DNA of 64,000 nucleotides, from the NCBI GenBank assembly GCA_000827265.1, contig KN834757.1, positions 844,537 through 908,536 of the forward strand, read 5' to 3'. The position numbers and the translations under genes are program-made. The stretch comes from Collybiopsis luxurians FD-317 M1 (Eukaryota; Basidiomycota; Agaricomycetes; Agaricales; Omphalotaceae). The notes beneath the pieces are model-generated. The model searched no databases. It was not told the origin of the DNA and saw only the letters and a list, made by a program, of their open reading frames with translations. Of the stretch, positions 26,152 to 37,049 are shown one piece after another (position 1 is the stretch's first letter; each line of letters opens with the position of its first letter).

Positions 26152-27813
26152 ATGTTATTTCCCCTGCGCCGGCGGTCGACCGCACCCACGGACGTGCCTC
26201 CACCAGTCCCAATGCCTCGTCGAGCATCATCCACCCCTTCGTCTTTTGACGACATAAAGTTTAATCCTACCGAATATACGACCTCATGCGATCCAAGGCA
26301 GTTGCTTGGGCGGCTGAAAAGCTTGATTTCGGTAAAGTTCTCCACCGTTGCCACCACCGGCTGTCCTTGACATATGCTTCGTAGGATCATGAAACCATAA
26401 GTGACAAAAGATATCAACAAATCGTAATCGACATTTGTACCATGTTCGAAACAGCTTTGGCGAGAGATGAGAAGTCAGTAGAAACGACGGAAAGAGACTG
26501 GGTCGATAATCAAACTTTCCTTCCGTTCATGTCAAAGTGAGTTCAAAATCAGTTGCGTTGCAGGACTCTTGCAATAATGTGTATACTTTTGTAGCATTGT
26601 ACGTTCAACAATCCAATGCATTGAAGCTGGAGCTCTTGTGTCGAGTTCAGGCAATGCTGGTCTGCTTTTCAAGAAAAAGAGCGATTCCCTCAAGGAGTTA
26701 GAGTCTTTGCGAAACCGACTGGAGGCAGTCTATTTCATTACGATGGTGAATATCTTCCTCAGTATCCACCTAAAGTCTGTGGTTGTTAATAATGTCATAG
26801 CCTTACGTATCCCCGAAGATACCTCGCCGAGGTGAAGATGCACTGGTCATTGCGGAGAACATCGGCGATGCTTTGTCTGCCCTGTGTGACAGTGTTCCCA
26901 TCCTTGGGATGCTCAAACCTGTTGCAAAAACGATTGGAGGCATCTGCAAAACCATTTATGTAAGTGTGTTCTCTTTCTTCGTCTCTAGGATCCCGAATTT
27001 AGTCTTGGTTTCTTTTCAAGACTTTACGTAGTAACGACAGCCTAGCCGCTGAAATTCTGCGTGTGATGAGGGACGACTTTCGTATGGTTGTGCGAAAGAT
27101 CCAGAGGAACCCTGCTGCTCAAACAGACGAAGATTTACAGAAAGATGTGAATGATTACTTTTGGTCCGTATCACATTTGTTGTCATTTCATCTGAACATG
27201 TATTTACTGATACTGCCGGCGTTTTTCAGCACTCTGCAAGATATCATTCACCAGTCGCTTTCCAAGCTGAGCAGGTCGAGGAAGCGGAGTAGTATTGATC
27301 GATTACGGTTGTCGCCGTTCGCTCAACGGGACAAGAATGATCTTGAAGACCTTCGATGTCGGGTGCAAGAGGCGCGGAGTGCTTTTCAAGTGAGTTCGCA
27401 TTAAACAATTGCGACGACGGGAATCCGTTACTCAAATATCTTGCGTGCATTTACAGACTAGGCTCGCGCTCTCAATGGCTATCTCGATTTCAACCGGGAA
27501 TCAAAAAGCGACTTTCCATGTTCGTATCTCTTCGCCTGATGGAGTCGGAAGTTTTCAGAGCTAATGCGCGTAATTTTAGCAACCTTCTGACCAGGAGTCA
27601 GCTCGAACAAAAGCTTTGAAGGACTCGCCTGTCAATGAAAAAAGGACCGAGCGGGCAAATCTCGCACAGCTACGATTTTCAATGGCTTTGGATTCTTCAA
27701 AAGTCGATATTAGTATTGGTAGAGCAGGCTTGTCATTTGTATACGAAAGGCTGTTACACTTCGACCATATATGGACGTCTTTTTTTTTTTTTTTTGATCG
27801 CATTCGTCGATGA
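26152..27813 (+). CDS. hA: helical protein with VPxLGMLKP motif, 413 aa, unknown function
   Basis: Eight exons fitted by eye at 26152-26331, 26385-26536, 26595-26745, 26801-26959, 27021-27163, 27230-27389, 27457-27519 and 27580-27813; all splice sites are GT-AG and all phases agree. A basic, proline-rich start (MLFPLRRRSTAP) leads into about 300 helical residues. The centre reads ALCDSVPILGMLKPVAKTIG, then TLRSNDSLAAEILRVMRDDF and RMVVRKIQRNPAAQTDEDLQ, conserved in hB and hC. Hydrophobic helix followed by an N-rich charged helix resembles MLKL/HeLo-type N-terminal domains of cell-death proteins and fungal STAND receptors (inference). No kinase, NB-ARC or repeat domain follows. The C-terminus is a Phe run from a 16-base T tract, then DRIRR. 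Convergent with the GTPase gA, 404 bases apart. Confidence 0.75.
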
Positions 27814-28217
27814 CTCTTCGTGAGGGATAGAGAACAGAAGAAAGCCTAAATATGATCCCAATTAATTATGATAGAATTGGATATGCAGCATGGATTTATG
27901 TGTGCACTGCTATACACAGCCGAAGTTCTTTGTGCCCAATTGGGAGATACCTACCGTGTATGTTGCAAATTCGGAGACAGAGATGGTTTCGGACGGACTT
28001 GATAGCTCCTCAATGAACATTTGTGATAAAAATTTCGACGTCAACGAGCACAAGTGACATTCGAAGGCAAATTTATTTACTGAAATAACTCAAGAAATGA
28101 ACCGATTTGAATACATACACCAATTGCCTAAGTCAACTCTCTAGACTTTGAGTATATTAGTATTTGGTTTGCAGGTTGTTTGCAGGTTGGAAGATTGCCG
28201 GAAGATACTTCCGGATA
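27814..28217. other. Convergent 3' region between hA and gA
   Basis: Non-coding spacer between two convergent genes; no relic of the Dot1 copy seen here. Confidence 0.3.
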
Positions 28218-30719
28218 CTACAGAGCTTGTTCTGGCTTGGATCCTGCTGTGTAATATGACTCGAATGTGCGTCTGGATTCTCGACGTTGCCGTTCAGACC
28301 ATGACGGACCCACTGCCCATTCAGGAGGAGTAAATGACCGTGTCGATGGTGATGCGGGGCTCCATGTCCCACTCTCCCTTCCCTCCATAGACGGTATCGG
28401 AGATAATCGGGGGATCCATGGAGTAGGCAAACTCTCGGAGACGCCTAATCGGGGGGCCCACGGAGTTCCTACAGGTAATGCCGGTTCGAAAGACCGACTC
28501 GGACTAGATGATGGGGAGTTCCATGGGTTCCTTGCTCCATCCTCCTTCCCTTCCACCGTGACCCATCTTCCATCCACCCATCTTTCCGCCCTCCCTTCCA
28601 TCTGCGGAGGGCGTGAAATCTGGTGTTGACTTCTTTCCTTCCCTCCCCCATGTCTTACCGTGGCCTCCATCAATGCCCAGATATCTTTTAGAAGGCCAAA
28701 CTCGTCAATGACCCTTACATTTCGTATATTCTTATCTTCTTGGACGATCTTCAGGATAGTTTTGTTCGAGACTGGATAAACTTTCATCGAGGGCAGGTGC
28801 GTATTGCGCAGGCAGTCCTCGACGCTTTGGCGTGTCTCCAAAATGTATTCCTCTCGAGCAGAGGAGGGTATAGCAGAGTATGCATTTTTTTGGTCTTTGT
28901 TCCTCAAAGTAGGGTTCGCTTTGACAACATCTCTCATCCGGTCCTCTATGTTCGAGATGTGGATGTCGGATTTTGTGCGAACGATAAAACTGGGGATCTT
29001 CATCTGAGCGCTATTATCCAGCACTGCGATATCCACGTCGGAGAGGCAGTTATCCCATGCGACGATCAGAGCATCGAAGACATGGAGACCCTGGTCGTTA
29101 AAGTAGTTCCAGCCAGGAGCGGTCGACGTTCCGGCTCCAGGAATGTCGTACCAGATGTAAGGATATTTCCGTTTGGCGTCGCTGTATCTCCCGATAGTCT
29201 TGGTGGATTGGTTCCCCGTCGGCACAGCGCCAGGTGTACCATTCACGATTCCCATTAACGCATTTATCAAGGACGACTTTCCAGTTCCAGTCAAACCAAC
29301 AACTCCAACATGGAACGCTCCTTCACGGAATTGACGAGCCCTCCGCAGGGCGGCAATTTGATCCTTCGATGCAGAGCTCATCAGCTGAACACCTTTTCTC
29401 CACTTTTCCTGTGCTTCGGCGAACGCTTTCTTGGCGTTCATCTCTGCCTCCTCCTTAACCAAATGGGCAACAGCGGCAGCGCCTCCATCATCCTTGGCCT
29501 GAACCTTGATACTTTGACGGTAGCGTTCCGCACTACGTTTTTCCACTCCAGCCTCTTCCTTTGCCTTGCGATACTCTTCAGCCTGCCTCTGAAAATGGTA
29601 CTGAGATTCCCGACACCTTTCGAGAGTGCGTTCAGAATCTTCTTTCTTGGACTTAGCGTCCTCAGCTTGTTCTTTCCACTCCCGTACTAGTGCTGTCAAT
29701 TCCTCGACGCGGAGCTGAGACTCACGCAACTTAGCTTCAGCATTGTCTTCGTTACTGTTCGAAACCTGCGTCTGAACTCTTCGAACTCGAAGTACATCCT
29801 CTTGAACACCAGCAAGCGAATGCTCAATCGCCTGCACTGTTGCCAATAAACTTTCCTTCTCCTGAATGAACTCCTCGAACTGATCTGTAAGTCTCTGAGA
29901 AATAACCAGTGCAAGTCGTACAGCCATCTCAGTGTTTTCTCTAGCCTCTCTCTCTGAAGCTGCATCTGATTCGGCGTCGAATTTTGCCTGCTTCATCCGA
30001 GAAAATGGGATAAGTGATTCTTCCTCCTGTTCCATGGGAATCTGGGCCGCGCAGATATCGACCACCTCTATTCCTCCAGTCTCTTGAGCTTCTCTGTCCT
30101 TCCTAGCAGCTTCCTCAGCCTCTTCTAGAGCGAGAATGGCTCTTTCAGCTTGCTTAAGACCACTGTCTCTAGCTAATTCTGCAGCGGCTCGAGCATGCAT
30201 TTCTTCATCCAACTGTTTTTCAAGTTCCTGCTCAATAGAAGCTTTAGCCTGCTCGACATTCTCCCGTTTCTTCTTCTCCTCATCAGCAAGCTGCTCAGCG
30301 GCCATCTGAGCCTTTGAGGCTTGCTTTGCCTTCTCTAGTGCCTCAAGAGCCGTGGCAGCCGAGGCTTTCGCGGCACGACTCTGTTCTTTTGCCTCCTCCT
30401 TCCATTTATCAGTAATACGCTGAGCTTCTTGCTTTGCTTGAAAAGCCTTCTTCTTCTCTTCAACAGCTTTCTGCATTTCCTCCTCCGCCTTTGCTTGGGA
30501 CTCTTTTGCTAGCTGACGGATGAGGAGGCATGAGCTGCTCAGAGCAAGGCTGAACAGACGAGTTTTCCGGTATAAAGTACATTCTTCTTGGAGTTTATCC
30601 AGTTTGGCCTCCAGGTCTTTCTTCTGTACGCGGAGTTTATCTATTGTGGTTTGCTTCAAGCTGATCTTGGATGATTGGCTCTTAGATAAGAGTACAGCAT
30701 TTCTGCTTTTCAGAGCCAT
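28218..30719 (-). CDS. gA: coiled-coil IRG-like GTPase, 833 aa
   Basis: Uninterrupted frame from MALKSRNAVLLSKSQSSK. Residues about 54-72 (LFSLALSSSCLLIRQLA) are hydrophobic and could bind membrane; residues about 75-470 are heptad-like coiled coil rich in Glu, Lys and Ala. The GTPase domain follows: G1 GLTGTGKSS at 475-483, Thr-containing loop GNQSTKTIGRY, G3 YDIPGAG with Asp 525, and G4 VRTKSD with Thr 582-Asp 585. The VRTKSD G4 and DxPG G3 are the form seen in immunity-related GTPases (IRG, Pfam IIGP family), which act on parasite vacuoles in vertebrates; fungal roles are unknown to me. The last 130 residues are Pro/Ser/Trp-rich with repeated TPW.PRL. All G motifs are intact. gB is its paralogue. 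Confidence 0.85.
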   Translation of the reverse strand: MALKSRNAVLLSKSQSSKISLKQTTIDKLRVQKKDLEAKLDKLQEECTLYRKTRLFSLALSSSCLLIRQLAKESQAKAEEEMQKAVEEKKKAFQAKQEAQRITDKWKEEAKEQSRAAKASAATALEALEKAKQASKAQMAAEQLADEEKKKRENVEQAKASIEQELEKQLDEEMHARAAAELARDSGLKQAERAILALEEAEEAARKDREAQETGGIEVVDICAAQIPMEQEEESLIPFSRMKQAKFDAESDAASEREARENTEMAVRLALVISQRLTDQFEEFIQEKESLLATVQAIEHSLAGVQEDVLRVRRVQTQVSNSNEDNAEAKLRESQLRVEELTALVREWKEQAEDAKSKKEDSERTLERCRESQYHFQRQAEEYRKAKEEAGVEKRSAERYRQSIKVQAKDDGGAAAVAHLVKEEAEMNAKKAFAEAQEKWRKGVQLMSSASKDQIAALRRARQFREGAFHVGVVGLTGTGKSSLINALMGIVNGTPGAVPTGNQSTKTIGRYSDAKRKYPYIWYDIPGAGTSTAPGWNYFNDQGLHVFDALIVAWDNCLSDVDIAVLDNSAQMKIPSFIVRTKSDIHISNIEDRMRDVVKANPTLRNKDQKNAYSAIPSSAREEYILETRQSVEDCLRNTHLPSMKVYPVSNKTILKIVQEDKNIRNVRVIDEFGLLKDIWALMEATVRHGGGKERSQHQISRPPQMEGRAERWVDGRWVTVEGKEDGARNPWNSPSSSPSRSFEPALPVGTPWAPRLGVSESLPTPWIPRLSPIPSMEGRESGTWSPASPSTRSFTPPEWAVGPSWSERQRRESRRTFESYYTAGSKPEQAL

Positions 30720-31249
30720 TCGTATGTACCCTATTCCAAGGGGAACAGGAGCATCAGTATGTTAGAGGATTGGGAATAAGACCACAGTACGGACTAATAA
30801 TATGCACAGTGCCAATAGAGGGACGATGAATATCGATATGCGACTGCGCTCTACAAAGGAGGTACTTGGAAACTTTTGGGCAAAGAATGGGCGAAGAAGT
30901 CTTAATAAAGTAAGCAGTCTGCGAGGCAATGCCTGGGTATGGTCACAGTCCTCTATCTAGAAAGAACTAACAGGTGACCGACTTGATAGTACTTGTTGTA
31001 GTTTTGTGCAGCTAATTCAACGCGATGATAGGATCAGGCACTTTGATGTTCACTGCCCAATAACAGAGGCATTTTCCTCCACCTACTTGCAAGGCTGATT
31101 GTCGGATATACCTGAATAAAGCTGATATTTTCAATTTTAGACTGAGTGTTGGAACATACACAAAACAGTTTGAATCGAGAAACAGTGGTGGTAAAGCACC
31201 GGCTATGGTGCATTTACTATGACTATGCTAGATGAATCCACCCACACTT
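30720..31249. other. Intergenic upstream of gA
   Basis: Promoter side of gA; no gene recognised. Confidence 0.3.
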
Positions 31250-31445
31250 TTACCTCCAAGCGGCGCGACGGCGCGGTGTTCGATGACGTCGAAGAGACGT
31301 CGAAGTGAGATACAGCAAAAAATAGGGGGAAAGGAAGGGGAAAGGGGGGGAACATACATTTAACCCATTCAACAATAATGTCTGGAAACTTGGGCCTCAA
31401 TGCCTCATTCATCACAGGTTGAAGGCCGCTCAATGCAGGTGTGAC
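31250..31445 (-). pseudogene. Dot1 3' relic between gA and gB
   Basis: Carries NEALRPKFPD on the minus strand, matching NEALRPKFLD of the intact Dot1 (about 43.7 kb), then an FFAVSH stretch matching its intron and a decayed match to the FDVTE region near 31280. Only about 200 bases survive. Confidence 0.65.
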
Positions 31446-31619
31446 GTCTGAAATTCTACGAACCTTTGAATACTAAGTTATTCTCAAGTACATGTCTTTT
31501 TCTATTCAATTAAATAAGGTGACTACAAATATCTGTTCGAAAGATTTTAGTGAGGATAATGAATAAGACTGAGTGTTTTTGCTGGGGAGTGAAAGCATCG
31601 AGACGTAAACAACCCCGGC

Positions 31620-34000
31620 TCATCCCATTGTCGACCAGGCAGATTGTGCTGAGTAAAATACATCGATGCTGGCTCTCTCCTTGTCAACCTCCCCTCCCTG
31701 TCCACCCACCCTTTCTTCTACCCTTCCACCCTTTCTTCCCCCTTCTTTTCCCTCCACACGCTCACCCTCCTCATCATCCTCCCATCCAGACATCTTTCCC
31801 TCCCTTCTTCTTTGGATTTGCAGAAGCAGAGATAATGCTCCGGAAGGCAGAGCCCAGCTATTCTTTGAGAACTGGTGTTCAGGTTGTAAATCAGGTCGCC
31901 GTGTAATGAGACTGGCTTGCTTCCTTCTGAGTCCCACCATTGCCTCCTTCAATGCCCGAATATCATTCAAAAGGTGAAGCTCATCAATGACCCTTACAAC
32001 TTGCATGTTCTGAGTAATCTTCATGATAGTCTCGTTTGACACAAGATAGACTTGTAGCGAGGGCAAGTTCGCATTGCGCAGGCAGAGCTCTATATTTTGC
32101 CGTGTCTCTGAGATGTATTCCGCTCGAGCAGAGAAGGGTATAATGGAATGCTCAGTTTCACGGTCCTCGTCTGTTAAGGTAGGATCTGTTTCAATAGCCT
32201 CTCTCATCCGGTCTTCTATTTCCGAGATGTGGGTGTCAGACTTTGTGCGGACAATAAAAGCAGGGATCTTTCTCCCAACGCAATTTTGTAGCATCGCGGT
32301 ATCCACGTTGGAGAAGTAGGTGTCCCATGCAATAATGAGAGCATCAAAGACATAAAGTCCTTGGTCATAGAAGTAGTTTGAACTCGGAGCAGTCAACGTT
32401 CCTGCTCCAGGAATATCGTACCAGATATGAGCATAATCCCGTTTTACGTCAACATATCTCCCGACAATTTTGGTGGATTGGATTCCCGTTGGCGCAGCCT
32501 TGGGAGTACCGTTCAAGACTCCCATTAGAGCGTTTATCAACGATGATTTTCCAGCTCCGGTTAGATCAGCCACTCCAATGTGGAAAGCTCCATCACGGAA
32601 TTGACGAACCCTCCGCAGAGCATCGATCTGCTTCTCTGATGGGGAGGTCATCGGACGAACACTTCTTCTCTGTTTCTCCTGTGCTTTGTCGAATTCCTGT
32701 AATGCTGTCCTGGCGTTACTATCTGCCTCTTTTTTTGCCAAGATAGCTGCAGATGCAGCATCTGTATTCTTCTTGGCTTGGATTTTAATAATTTCAGAGT
32801 ACCGTTCCGCACTACGTTCCCCTGCCTTTGCCTTTGCCTTTGCCTTTGGCTGGCGATACTCTTCAACCTGTCTCTGAGCATTGTACTGAGCCTCTCTAGA
32901 CCGCTGGAGAGTGCGTCGGATAGCTTCCTTCATGATCTCGGTGTCCTCTGCTCGTTCTCTCCATTTCTGAACCAGTGTTGTCAGTTCCTCGATGCGGCGC
33001 TCAGAATCATGTAACCTGATTTCAGTATTGTCTTTGGTACTCTTTAAAACCTGAGTCTGAACTTGAAGCAGACCCTCTTGAACACAAGCAAGTGAATGCT
33101 CAATTACTTGAACTGTTGCCAATAAACTCTTCTTCCCTTGAACGAGTTCCTGGTACCAATATGTGAATCACTGTGATATGACCAATGTAAGTTGTACAGT
33201 ACCTTGGCGTATTCTCTAGACTCTCTCTCCGAAGCTGCATTTGCTTCAGCATCAAGTTTAGCCTGCCTCATCTGAGAATGCAGGATGAGTGATCCTTTCT
33301 TCTGTTTCAAGGGATCCTGGACATTGTGGATATCAGTCTCCGCGAGTATCTCTCCAGAGGACTCTCGAGCCTCTCTATCCTTGCTAGCAGCTTTATTAGC
33401 CCTTTCTAAAGCGAGAATGAGCCTTCCAGCCTGCTTAAGTGCACTATCTCTGGCAAATTCTGCAGCGACTTGGGCGTTCACTGCTTCATCCAACATTTTT
33501 TCAAGTTTCTGCTCAATCGAGGCTCTGGCTCGCTCGGCATTCTCCCGTTTCTTCTTCTCCTCATCAGCAAGCTGCTCAGCAGCCATCCGAGCCTCTGAGG
33601 CTTGCTTCGCCTTCTCCAGTGCCTCAAGAGCCATGGTAGCAGAGGCTTCCGCAGTACGAGTCTGTTCTTTTGCCTCCGCCGTCTGTTCATCAGCAACGCG
33701 CTGAGCCTCTTCCTTCTCTTGAAATGCCTTATTCCTCTCCTCAACAGCTTTCCGCATTTCCTCCTCCGCTTTCATTTGTGACTCTTTTGCTAGTTGACGG
33801 ACGAGTAGGCATGAGCCGCTCAGAGCGAGGCTGAAGAGACGAGTCTTCTGGTATAAAGTGCATTCTTCCTGAAGTTTTTCCAGTTTGACCTCCAGCTCCC
33901 TCTTCTGTGAGCGGAGTTTATTTATTGTGATTTGCTTAACGCTGACCCTGGACACTCTGGTCTTAGGTAGAAATACGGCATCTCGACTTTTCAGAGCCAT
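31620..34000 (-). CDS. gB: coiled-coil IRG-like GTPase, 775 aa, P-loop variant
   Basis: Paralogue of gA. Exon 1 is 33203-34000 (MALKSRDAVFLPKTRVS), then a 53-base intron at 33150-33202, then exon 2 from ELVQGKKSLLATVQ to the stop at 31620. Same layout: hydrophobic LFSLALSGSCLLVRQLA near residue 54, a coiled coil, then the GTPase domain with G3 YDIPGAG (Asp 511) and G4 VRTKSD (568-571). The P-loop reads DLTGAGKSS, so the first conserved Gly (GxxxxGKS) is Asp (GAT instead of GGT in gA). Nucleotide binding may be weakened. The C-terminal tail is unlike gA: a Glu/Gly/Lys-rich low-complexity stretch (EEGERVEGKEGGRKGGRV). Divergent from hB across 815 bases, so the two may share a promoter. Confidence 0.82.
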
Positions 34001-34815
34001 TCATGTGTATTGTGCGTACTGTCTGGGATCAGGAGCATGAGTATGTTAGAGAATCGGGGACAAGGCCATGAGACAAAATAAGACTCACAGTGAGAGGATA
34101 TTCAACAGGATATACTGAGCGTAAGAAGCCCTCAAATGGAGAATAGCAGGAAAGAATCAAGGATAAGGTAGGTAAAGCATTGTTAATCACAAAAAAGTCA
34201 TCTTGCAACAAGGCGATGCATTCAAATGTTTTGCAGTCACAGCCAGCATACGAATGAAAGAAATAAAAATATAATGAGAAAGAACTGAACAGAGCCTGTT
34301 CTGAAAAAAGTTTACAATCATGAACACGGATCTACCTGAAAGTAGGGTTAGAGCTTCCGGTGGCAGCGAGAAAGAACTGGAGTTGGTCACGAGGGCGCCA
34401 ATAATGAGCGTGTGGCTTTAAGCTTTAAGCTTTAACAGTTTTCGTACCGTACTCACATCACGCAAGTCTTTACCTCTTCAATGCTGCCCGCGCCCCCCAT
34501 CCACTTTTTGCAAACATGATCTGTTCAGTATCAGTCGACGCATCAACCGACTTGAACGCTCTTGGGAGGTTAAAGGCGCTTACTGTAGTGTTAATTAAGG
34601 ATGGTGTGTATCAGTTCATATCAACAAGCTGTAAAAAAACCTTACGTTCACGGCTTCAGAGTTACCGATGCCTCAGTGCTGTAGTATACAGCTATTCGAC
34701 TCCCTTTCGTCCACCATTGTTACCTCGCTCTTGTTGGTAGAGGTCGTTAGCGTTTTCCTTTTGCCCACAACCCGCAATATCTTTGTCAACTTCGACCTTC
34801 GCAGGAGCTTCAAAT
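34001..34815. promoter_or_regulatory. Bidirectional intergenic region of gB and hB
   Basis: 815 bases between the start codons of two divergent genes. From about 34536 to the hB start it aligns with the sequence upstream of hC (39880-40171), including the segments ACAAGCTGTAAAAA and AGTGCTGTAGTATACAGCTA (single differences), so the h promoters were duplicated with the genes. Confidence 0.5.
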
Positions 34816-36439
34816 ATGTCCGTAAGGGTATTCTTACGCCGTCGTCAAAGTGCCGGTGCTCCAATGGGACTTAGTACTTATGTTCCCGGAACCGCCTCTT
34901 CGTCGTTTGATGCTGGGTCGACATCCAATGTCTATCGTTCAAGCTTGCTTGGCCCGAGGAAGCTCCTTGACCAGCTGAAAGCTCTTAGCTTGGTAGGGCT
35001 TGATTGCCAATCAGCAAATCCCTACTCTGATGACATCTCTGCTTTTACTTAATAGGATTGTGAAATCATTAACGATGAAGGACATCGTCAAATCGTAATG
35101 GAAATTTGTACCTTGTATGAATCCGCTTTGGCAGAAGAAGAAAATTCAATGGAAGCCGTTGAAAGAGATGGCGTCGCTGTTGAAATTTTTATACCAATAT
35201 TGACAAAGTAAGTTTGAGATCAACCGTCGTAGGGCTCGGATTCTAATCCTTGCCCGCAGTATCGTACGCTCAACAATCCGATACGTCGAAGCTGGAGCTC
35301 CTTCCTCCAACAGACCCCGTTCTCCGCTGTTCCGCGTTCGAAAGAAAACTTTTCCAAAGACTACCGAGCTGGAATCCTTGCGTGACCAACTGAGGACAAT
35401 GCATTTCATTGCGATGGTGAATCATCTTAACATCTCCACAAAGTCTCTGGTCGTTCATGAATCGGTAGCCCTACGTATGCCCACAAGTGTCTCGCCGAGG
35501 CAAAAATGCGTTGGTCCTTACCGTCAACATTGGCGGTGTTCTATCCGCTTTGTGCGACGGTGTCCCCTTTCTCGGAATGCTCAAGCCTGTAGTGGAGACA
35601 ATAAACGGCGTTTGTAAAACGATACAGGTGTGTGTTGGTTGTGCTCTCCTTGGAGACGCAACATCCTTACCACTCTTTTATGCTCAGACCTTACGCGGTA
35701 ACGACGAGTTGGCAGCTGAAATCCTGCAAGTAGTGAGAGACGACTTTCGCATGGTTGTGCGGAAGATTCAGAGTCATCCAGCGGCTCAAACGGACGCAGA
35801 GTTTCGGAGAGATGTAGACGAGTATTTCCGGTTCGTATTCTGCAATCAATTTCATTCGAGAGAGAAAATTGTTGACTGGATTGGGTTATCAGCATTCTGC
35901 AAGATATTGTTCACCGCTCCCTCAGTAAAATCAACGGACCTGGAAAGCGAAGCAAGTTGAATCGTTTGGGTTTGCTAGTCTCTGCTCAAAAGCACGGCGC
36001 CGATCTTCAAGACCTTCGACTCCGAGTACAAGAGGCGAGGAGTGCTCTTCAAGTAAGTACCCTACTGCAAGCGTACGAGCATATCGCCTAATGTGCGTCT
36101 ACAGGCTAAACTCATACTCTCCATGGCTATTCGACAAACTGTCTTTCATGTTCGTGCTTCTTTCCCTTGTATGGATATAATTATTCGCGGAAAAGCTAAT
36201 GAGAGTAATTCTAGAATCCTACAGAGCAAAGACTAGCTCGAACGGGAGCTTTGGAGGACTCGCCTACCTCTTCCCGAGTTGTACAGCTCGTAAGACAGAT
36301 TTGGACTTCAGTAGGATTGAAGGATGTGCTTTCTCAAGTTCCATCGACGCAGCCTTCGGGAGTAGATTTGAATGACGCGTCTAATTTGTATATCAAAAGT
36401 ATTTCGTATATATGGTCGTCTATTTTTTTTTACCCCTGA
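34816..36439 (+). CDS. hB: helical protein with VPxLGMLKP motif
   Basis: Same exon plan as hA. Starts MSVRVFLRRRQSAGAPMG; then DCEIINDEGHRQIVMEICTL, a segment with RNA-like charged loops (RPRSPLFRVRKKTFPKTT), ALCDGVPFLGMLKPVVETIN, TLRGNDELAAEILQVVRDDF, RMVVRKIQSHPAAQTDAEFR. The last exon ends SIFFYP with TGA at 36437-36439. Function unknown; see hA for the domain inference. The CACTA-type element starts at 36441, and the GA of the stop codon plus the next T form its target duplication, so the protein end is unchanged. Gene is divergent from GTPase gB. No inactivating change was seen. Confidence 0.75.
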
Positions 36440-36440
36440 T

Positions 36441-36722
36441 CACTACGCAGAACCCAAAAAATTACGTGCGAAAAATGATGCGTAAAATATGTAGGAAAAA
36501 GTATGACTTTTTCGACATATTTTTCGGACCCAATTTCACTCGACAAAGGAAAGGAAATTGAATTCCTATTGCGGTGTAAATCCCGCCTGAAAACAATGTG
36601 CTTTTACGCACGTGAAAGAAGCCCTTTTATGCACGTAAAAGCATATCTTTTACGGCTGAAAAAGAAATTGGGTCCTTATCGGGACTTCCGGCCCCGATAA
36701 GTGGGTCATTGTCGGGTCCAAT
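36441..36722 (+). repeat. Left inverted arm of the CACTA-type element
   Basis: 282 bases pairing with 37050-37332. Contains an inner hairpin (CTTATCGGGACTTCCGG...CCCCGATAAG) near the inner end. Transcribed read-through from hB could fold the two arms into a long double-stranded RNA. Confidence 0.85.
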
Positions 36723-37049
36723 TGCCATTTTCATCAAGGCGTACTTAGGCTACCAGAAAATGATCAGGCTATCGGATGGGACAAATCAACAAAAAATCAG
36801 TCGGAAATGAAATGAATACCAAATGACAAAAGGCTACTTTTGAGATGAGTGGTTCTGAATAGCCAGCTGGCTCTACCTGGATAATACTTGGTATATGATT
36901 GAATGGCATTATTTTTTTTTGCGTTATCCTTTGATTACATATGTATACATTGTGTAACTACTTTCCCGCGCCTCCCGCCACCACCATGGCATTATCTTTT
37001 CTTTAAACTTACCAGAAAGTTACCGCATAATGGGCCCAACAAGAATAGA

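Noticed and set aside
28740..29258. 172-codon plus-strand frame
   Set aside because: Antisense shadow of the gA GTPase domain; no domain of its own.
33285..33704. 139-codon plus-strand frame rich in Ser/Ala
   Set aside because: Antisense shadow of the gB coiled coil.
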